Positions 59,508 to 64,000 of a stretch of DNA of 64,000 nucleotides are shown piece after piece. The notes under the pieces are model-generated. The model ran no database searches and was not told the origin of the DNA. It worked only from the letters and a program-made list of their open reading frames with translations. This stretch comes from G963668605 sp963668605 (GTDB taxonomy: Bacteria; Acidobacteriota; Terriglobia; Bryobacterales; Bryobacteraceae), in the NCBI GenBank assembly GCA_963668605.1, contig OY764903.1, positions 7,130,001-7,194,000 on the forward strand. Direction: 5' to 3'. Position 1 is the stretch's first letter; each line of letters opens with the position of its first letter. A program made the position numbers and the translations under genes.

Positions 59508-60368
59508 TTGCAACCAACCATCGGAATCATCGGAGGCAGTGGCCTCTATTCCATGCCAGGCTTTGAAAAGGCGACTGAGGTCGTCCTGGAGACGCCGTTC
59601 GGCAGCCCTTCGGACGCTTACATCACGGGGACACTGGCCGGCAAGCCTGTTGCCTTTCTCGCGCGGCATGGACGCGGACACCGCCTGTCGCCGTCGGAGC
59701 TGAATTTCCGCGCCAATATCCACGGCTTCAAGCAGCTTGGCGTGGAGCGTATCATATCGCTCAGCGCCGTGGGTTCGCTCAAGGAGGAACACCACCCGCT
59801 CGACTTCGTGATTCCCGATCAGTTTTTCGATCGCACGCGCGGACGCATCTCCACGTTTTTCGGCGATGGGCTGGTGGCGCACGTCGGCTTCGCCGATCCC
59901 GTCTGCTCCCACTTGTCTGAGATTGTGTACGCCGCTTGCCAAGCCGAGGGCGTCACCGCGAAGCACGGCGGCACGTATCTGTGCATGGAAGGCCCCGCGT
60001 TTTCTACCCGGGCGGAATCGAACGTCTACCGTTCCTGGGGCATGGACGTCATCGGCATGACGAACTTGCAGGAAGCCAAACTCGCGCGCGAGGCCGAGCT
60101 TTGTTACGTCACCGTCGCGATGGTCACCGACTACGATTGCTGGCATGACGGCCACGATGCGGTCAGCGTCGATCAGATCATCGCTACTCTCGTGAAGAAC
60201 GCCGAGAACGCCGCAAGGGTTGTGCGTGCGACCGTCGCCACGATGCCCGCCCATCGCACGTGCAAGTGCGGTTCGGCGCTGGCCAATGCTCTGATCACAG
60301 ATCGCGCCGCCGTCCCGGCCGGCACACGCAAGAAGCTGGAGCTGCTGGTTGGCAAGTATCTCGCCTGA
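59508..60368 (+). CDS. mtnP: S-methyl-5'-thioadenosine phosphorylase
   Basis: A 286-residue enzyme cleaving MTA to adenine and methylthioribose-1-phosphate. The TTG start at 59508 has GAGGAG eight bases upstream. 'IGIIGGSGLY' opens the fold, 'FLARHGRGHRLSPSELNFRAN' binds phosphate, and 'GGTYLCMEGPAFSTRAESN' and 'IGMTNLQEAKLAREAELCY' are the MTAP-type base/ribose pocket. The length matches the family. It overlaps the glycosyltransferase-like gene by 20 bases. Confidence 0.95.
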   Translation: MQPTIGIIGGSGLYSMPGFEKATEVVLETPFGSPSDAYITGTLAGKPVAFLARHGRGHRLSPSELNFRANIHGFKQLGVERIISLSAVGSLKEEHHPLDFVIPDQFFDRTRGRISTFFGDGLVAHVGFADPVCSHLSEIVYAACQAEGVTAKHGGTYLCMEGPAFSTRAESNVYRSWGMDVIGMTNLQEAKLAREAELCYVTVAMVTDYDCWHDGHDAVSVDQIIATLVKNAENAARVVRATVATMPAHRTCKCGSALANALITDRAAVPAGTRKKLELLVGKYLA

Positions 60369-61596
60369 CGAACTCGCGCTCGAACTGTCGAATCAGTGCC
60401 TGCGCGGCGGAACCTGGCCCGCGGATCTTCTTGACGCGCTCGTTGCCAACGCGCTGCACAGCGATTCCGAGCGTGCGGAGGCGGGCAGCCACGCCCTGTT
60501 CGCCGGCGTCGTAGAACGGCTGGCGGATCTGTTCGAGCCCGGATTGTGCGGCGTCTATGCCCACCTGTTCGCTCGCGTGATCGCTCGCGTTCTGCCTGAG
60601 CTCGACGAAGCGGAGCTGGTCGCGCGCTACAATCGCATCCGTGCACCGCGCGCATTCCACGGTGATGCCGCGGCGGTCCGCAAAGTCTTTGTGCTCTCTC
60701 GCGTGACGTTGGGCGCCGATGTCGCCATTACAAGCGTGATCCTCGACGCCGCCAAACGCCGCTTTCCCGATGCGCAGATTTTTCTCGCCGGTCCGCGCAA
60801 GAACTGGGAGCTGTTCGGCGGTGACGCACGCATCGAGCATCTGCCCGTCTCCTACGGACGCCGCGACAATCTCGCGGACCGCCTGGGCATCTGGCCGTCG
60901 TTGTACGCCGCGTTGTCGCAGCCGGACAGCGTTGTCATCGATCCCGATTCACGCCTCACGCAACTCGGCCTGCTGCCCGTCTGCCCCGAGGAGAAGTACT
61001 TCTTCTTTGAAAGCCGCGCCTATGGAGGCGAGGCTACCCTCGCGCTGCCCGTGCTGGCACAGCGTTGGGCCGGGGAGACGTTCGGCATCCCGGACGCGAA
61101 AGCATTTTTTTCTCCGCTGGAGCCGCTCGATCCTGGACCGCTTCCGCTGATTACCGTGAGTCTCGGCGTTGGAGGCAACCCGGCCAAGCGCATCGCCGAT
61201 CCGTTTGAAGAGAACCTGTTGCGCGGCTTGATCCGGGAAGGCGAACTCGTGCTCGTCGATCAAGGCGCGGGCGGGGAAGAGACGGAGCGCGTGGACCGGG
61301 CAATTGCGCGTTGCGGGGCCGGGCCGGACAAAATCCGCGCCTGGCAGGGCGCCTTCGCGTCCTTCGCCTCGCTCATCGCCCGCAGCCGTCTGTACGTTGG
61401 CTACGATTCGGCGGGACAGCACGTCGCCGCCGCGTGCGGTGTCCCACTGGTGACGATCTTTGCCGGCTTTGCGTCGCAACGCCTGTTCGAACGCTGGAGC
61501 CCCTCTGGTCCAGGCCCCATTCAGGTTGTCCGCGTTGAGGATCCCGATCCCACGAAAGTGCTGACGGAAGCCCTCGCCGCAGTGCAACGTTTGTGA
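60349..61596 (+). CDS. Glycosyltransferase family 9-like protein
   Basis: A 415-residue protein with a TTG start inside the mtnP 3' end. Residues 120-180 ('KVFVLSRVTLGADVAITSVIL', 'FPDAQIFLAGP') and the C-terminal 'LYVGYDSAGQHVAAACGVPLV' with 'TIFAGFASQRLFERWSP' are the hallmarks of heptosyltransferase (GT9) proteins, where the DS-x-x-H region binds the nucleotide sugar. The first 110 residues are an N-terminal helical region not typical of GT9. It may lack true transferase activity or act on a surface polymer. Confidence 0.75.
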   Translation: MASISPDELALELSNQCLRGGTWPADLLDALVANALHSDSERAEAGSHALFAGVVERLADLFEPGLCGVYAHLFARVIARVLPELDEAELVARYNRIRAPRAFHGDAAAVRKVFVLSRVTLGADVAITSVILDAAKRRFPDAQIFLAGPRKNWELFGGDARIEHLPVSYGRRDNLADRLGIWPSLYAALSQPDSVVIDPDSRLTQLGLLPVCPEEKYFFFESRAYGGEATLALPVLAQRWAGETFGIPDAKAFFSPLEPLDPGPLPLITVSLGVGGNPAKRIADPFEENLLRGLIREGELVLVDQGAGGEETERVDRAIARCGAGPDKIRAWQGAFASFASLIARSRLYVGYDSAGQHVAAACGVPLVTIFAGFASQRLFERWSPSGPGPIQVVRVEDPDPTKVLTEALAAVQRL

Positions 61597-61729
61597 CCGC
61601 TCAATTTCACTCGCCTTGCGCATTCCGGTCATTGCCGCCGCGTGCGACGACGTGAGCGACGGAATGGGCGGCTGCGCACCCGGTCCCCGCCCGTGACGTT
61701 ACAATGGTGTTGCCAACAGGACATTACAG

Positions 61730-63004
61730 GTGAATGCCGAGCAGAGCACATTCAGCGTGGATGAGAAGCGGACAGCGCTGAGGCTGGTATTGGAGAGCAA
61801 AACCTTCGCTCGTGCGGATCAACTCAAGCACTTTCTGTCCTATGTCTGCGAGATGGAGTTTGCGGGTCGCGGCGCTGAGATTAATGAGTACGCCATCGGG
61901 ACCGAAGCGCTCGGACGTCCCAAGGAGTACTCGCCGCAAGACGATTCCACGGTTCGAAGCCGCGCCTATTCATTGCGCCAGAAACTCCGGGAGTATTACG
62001 AGAAAGAGCGGCCGGATTCGACGCTCCGGATCGAATTGCACAAAGGATCGTACGCTCCTCTGTTCGTTGCGATGCCCTTGGCAATGTCATCTCGGAGTGA
62101 TTCTTCGCGATCCCGCTGGCACGGGTGGATCCTCCCGCTGCTGCTGGGGGCGGCACTAGCCTCCGGAGTTTGGCTGATCGCGGCATCGCTCCTCACTCCG
62201 AAGCCGCCTCGAACGGCGATTGACCCAATCGTCTTTGAGGCTTGGGGTCCATTGACGTACCGCGATGCGCACGTGGCCTTATCGCTCGGCAGCCCGCCCC
62301 ATATTCACCTGCGCTCTTTTGGCGGCCCAGGACGCCCCAGCCATGAACCGCCGCTGCTGGATGCGCCCGCCGAAGTGGCGGACTTCTATCGCAATTTCCG
62401 GCTGGCACCCCCGGATTCCCCCGTCTTCATGTACCGGACGAGCAATTCGCTGCTGCTGGGAGACGCTCTCGCTGCGGCGAATGCCGTCAGGATGCTGACC
62501 GCGATGGGCGCCTCGTTCGAGCTGCTGCCGGAGAAGGTGGCGGGACATATCGCGCTGCGCGGCCGCAACGTGATGCGTTTCGGCTCATCCAGCGACAGTC
62601 GGGAAGTGGCTCGGGAGCTTTCCCGCGCCGCGTTCACGATTCGATACGACCCGTCGATACCCGACGAAGTGATCAGCGACAAGCCGCCAGGGACTCAGGG
62701 CGCGCGTGTGTTTCGGCCCGAGCGTGTTCCGGGCGGCGCCAACTATGGACTCCTCACGGTCATGCCCACCGAGGATGGCGGCACGCAGCGGCGGACCGTG
62801 GTGGCTTCCGGCATCGGCTCGCCCGGCGCTCAGGCGGCCATCGAGTTTTTCAGTTCGCCGCAGCACTTGAAAGCGCTCAAGGATCGTTTCCGAGCGCAAG
62901 GTTTTTCCACATTCCCCCTTGGCTACCAGGTGATTCTGAAGTACATGTCGGGGAACAACATGGTGGCCAGCTACTCCTACGAAACCCACGTAATTCTCAG
63001 ATAA
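61730..63004 (+). CDS. Winged-helix DNA-binding/membrane protein (acidobacterial type)
   Basis: A 424-residue protein starting at GTG 61730. The N-terminal 110 residues ('LKHFLSYVCEMEFAGRGAEINEYAI', 'RPKEYSPQDDSTVRSRAYSLRQKLREYY', 'LHKGSYAPLF') form the winged-helix-like domain that opens many membrane regulators of Acidobacteria. One transmembrane helix (residues 130-155) follows, and the last 260 residues are a periplasmic domain. It may sense outside signals and regulate transcription at the membrane. The target is unknown. Confidence 0.7.
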   Translation: MNAEQSTFSVDEKRTALRLVLESKTFARADQLKHFLSYVCEMEFAGRGAEINEYAIGTEALGRPKEYSPQDDSTVRSRAYSLRQKLREYYEKERPDSTLRIELHKGSYAPLFVAMPLAMSSRSDSSRSRWHGWILPLLLGAALASGVWLIAASLLTPKPPRTAIDPIVFEAWGPLTYRDAHVALSLGSPPHIHLRSFGGPGRPSHEPPLLDAPAEVADFYRNFRLAPPDSPVFMYRTSNSLLLGDALAAANAVRMLTAMGASFELLPEKVAGHIALRGRNVMRFGSSSDSREVARELSRAAFTIRYDPSIPDEVISDKPPGTQGARVFRPERVPGGANYGLLTVMPTEDGGTQRRTVVASGIGSPGAQAAIEFFSSPQHLKALKDRFRAQGFSTFPLGYQVILKYMSGNNMVASYSYETHVILR

Positions 63005-63137
63005 CTAAGGCTTTGTGACAGTTATGTAACAGTGCGCGAACTTCTCTGGGCGGGTTCCGGCTTCTATACTCCTGTTTGCTGGGCCATCGGACTCAATGGC
63101 CGGCGCATTCGAGGTGGTCAATGGAGCAAGAACAACA

Positions 63138-64000
63138 ATGGAGATGAATCGAAAGACGTTTCTCCGGACGAGTTTGGGGGCCTGCGCCCTCACGGCGTCT
63201 CGAAACGTCCTTGGAGCCAACGACCGCATTCGTCTGGCTCTCATCGGGACCGGCCGGCGGGGGCCTGTGGTCGCCAGCGCCGCCGCCAAGGCCGGCGCCG
63301 AAATTGCGGTGCTTTGCGATCTCGACGAGCGCATGATCGGCTCGTGCGCCACGGAGATCGCAAAGGTGCAGAGCGCCGCGCCCGCCCGCGTCAAGGAGTA
63401 CCGCCGCGTCCTGGACAACAAGGACATCGACGGCGTAATCATCGCCACCCCGGACCACTGGCATGCCCGCCTAGCCATGCAGGCCTGCCAGGCGGGCAAG
63501 GACGCTTTCGTCGAGAAGCCGCTCTGCCAGACGATTCAGGAGGGGCAACTCATTCGGGAGGCGGCACGCAAGCATAAGCGCATCCTGCAAGTCGGCACGC
63601 AGCGGCGCAGCACGGAGCATTTTCGCAGCGCCGTGGACTACGTCGCCTCCGGGAAGCTCGGCAAGGTCTGCCAGGTCAAGGCCTGGATTTATGAGATGCG
63701 GCCCTCCATTGGACGGCCCGCCGATTGCCACCCGCCGTCTGGCGTGGACTACGACACGTGGCTCGGCCCGGCGCCGGCGCGGAGCTTCAACCCGAATCGC
63801 TTCCACTACAATTGGCGCTTCTTCTGGGACTATGGGAACACTGAACTAGGCAACCAGGGCATCCATGTCCTTGATGTAGGCATGTGGGCGATTCAGAAAA
63901 TGCGCGGCATGGAGCACTGCCTGCCAAAGAGAATCACAGCCACCGGCGGCATCTACTGGCTGAACGACGCCAAAGAGGTGCCCGACACGCAAATTGTCGC
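63138..64000 (+). CDS. Exported Gfo/Idh/MocA-family oxidoreductase (3' partial)
   Basis: A second oxidoreductase of the same family as the gene at 58266, cut by the window end. ATG 63138 or 63144 are both possible; the latter has GGAG close by. The N-terminus ('NRKTFLRTSLGACALTAS') looks like a Tat signal with Arg-Lys instead of Arg-Arg, then 'IRLALIGTGRRGPVV' binds NAD(P) and 'IATPDHWHARLAMQACQAGKDAFVEKPLCQT' carries the EKP motif. 'FHYNWRFFWDYGNTELGNQGIHVLD' belongs to the second domain. The substrate is not predictable. Confidence 0.85.
   Translation, partial: MEMNRKTFLRTSLGACALTASRNVLGANDRIRLALIGTGRRGPVVASAAAKAGAEIAVLCDLDERMIGSCATEIAKVQSAAPARVKEYRRVLDNKDIDGVIIATPDHWHARLAMQACQAGKDAFVEKPLCQTIQEGQLIREAARKHKRILQVGTQRRSTEHFRSAVDYVASGKLGKVCQVKAWIYEMRPSIGRPADCHPPSGVDYDTWLGPAPARSFNPNRFHYNWRFFWDYGNTELGNQGIHVLDVGMWAIQKMRGMEHCLPKRITATGGIYWLNDAKEVPDTQIV

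Noticed and set aside
58902..60254. 450-codon ORF on the minus strand
   Set aside because: It covers two well-recognised plus-strand genes (oxidoreductase and mtnP) in antisense and has no recognisable domain; a GC-rich codon artefact.
63032..63577. 181-codon ORF overlapping the last gene
   Set aside because: The frame starting at 63138 encodes a clear Gfo/Idh/MocA protein; the other frame is Arg/Gly-rich noise.

Overview
The window is a GC-rich chromosomal stretch that most likely comes from an acidobacterium of the Solibacter/Bryobacterales type. The strongest taxonomic evidence is the gene at 46980-49859. It has eight BACON-like repeats followed by the C-terminal domain known as the 'Solibacter uncharacterized C-terminal domain' (TIGR03437 type). 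A winged-helix/membrane regulator (61730) and Tat-exported Gfo/Idh/MocA proteins, both typical of that group, agree with this.

Positions 1 to about 37187 are the right-hand part of an integrated siphophage. The left end (terminase, portal, protease) lies outside the window. Its order is lambda-like. It starts with a major capsid protein of the gpE family (cut by the window edge), a head-tail joiner, neck/terminator/tube genes, a G/GT-type frameshift pair whose extension is a zinc ribbon, a tape measure, an M-like protein and a large tail-tip fusion. A tail fibre with duplicated modules follows. Next come a lysis cluster (small membrane proteins, holin-like protein, GH24 lysozyme) and, unusually, a second set of adhesin/fibre genes (17605-20894).

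From 21099 to 24825 lies the apparent control region. Two leftward transcription units each begin with a related small protein sharing the pattern QRIQR-TP-G-KQP-IIDDWRI. Each faces, across a short promoter, a rightward ribbon-helix-helix (RHH) gene. The second promoter carries a perfect 22-bp palindrome between -35 and -10, and both rightward messages look nearly leaderless. The first leftward unit also encodes two secreted proteins. No CI-like repressor is visible, so this twin arrangement is my best candidate for an undescribed lysogeny switch.

From 24658 to 36993 all genes read rightward. They include an HNH nuclease, zinc-finger proteins, a RecB-type PD-(D/E)XK nuclease, a likely annealing protein, a DUF5131 (Gp37/Gp68) protein, a VRR-NUC-like nuclease and a DUF1376-like/DnaB replication pair. 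They end with a cytosine methyltransferase containing an overprinted second ORF, an excisionase-like protein and a tyrosine integrase. The attachment site should lie just after the integrase.

From 37188 to the end are host genes: a membrane protein, a CDF cation transporter, PolX, a pair of M16 peptidases, a Nudix hydrolase, an ABC exporter, an MGDG-synthase-like glycosyltransferase and the BACON protein. They continue with a FAD sugar-mutase-like enzyme with galE, a GT-C membrane glycosyltransferase, glcE-glcF without glcD, an HD-GYP response regulator, two exported oxidoreductases, MTA phosphorylase, a GT9-like glycosyltransferase and a winged-helix regulator. All functional calls rest on reading the sequence and recognising families from memory; no searches were run.
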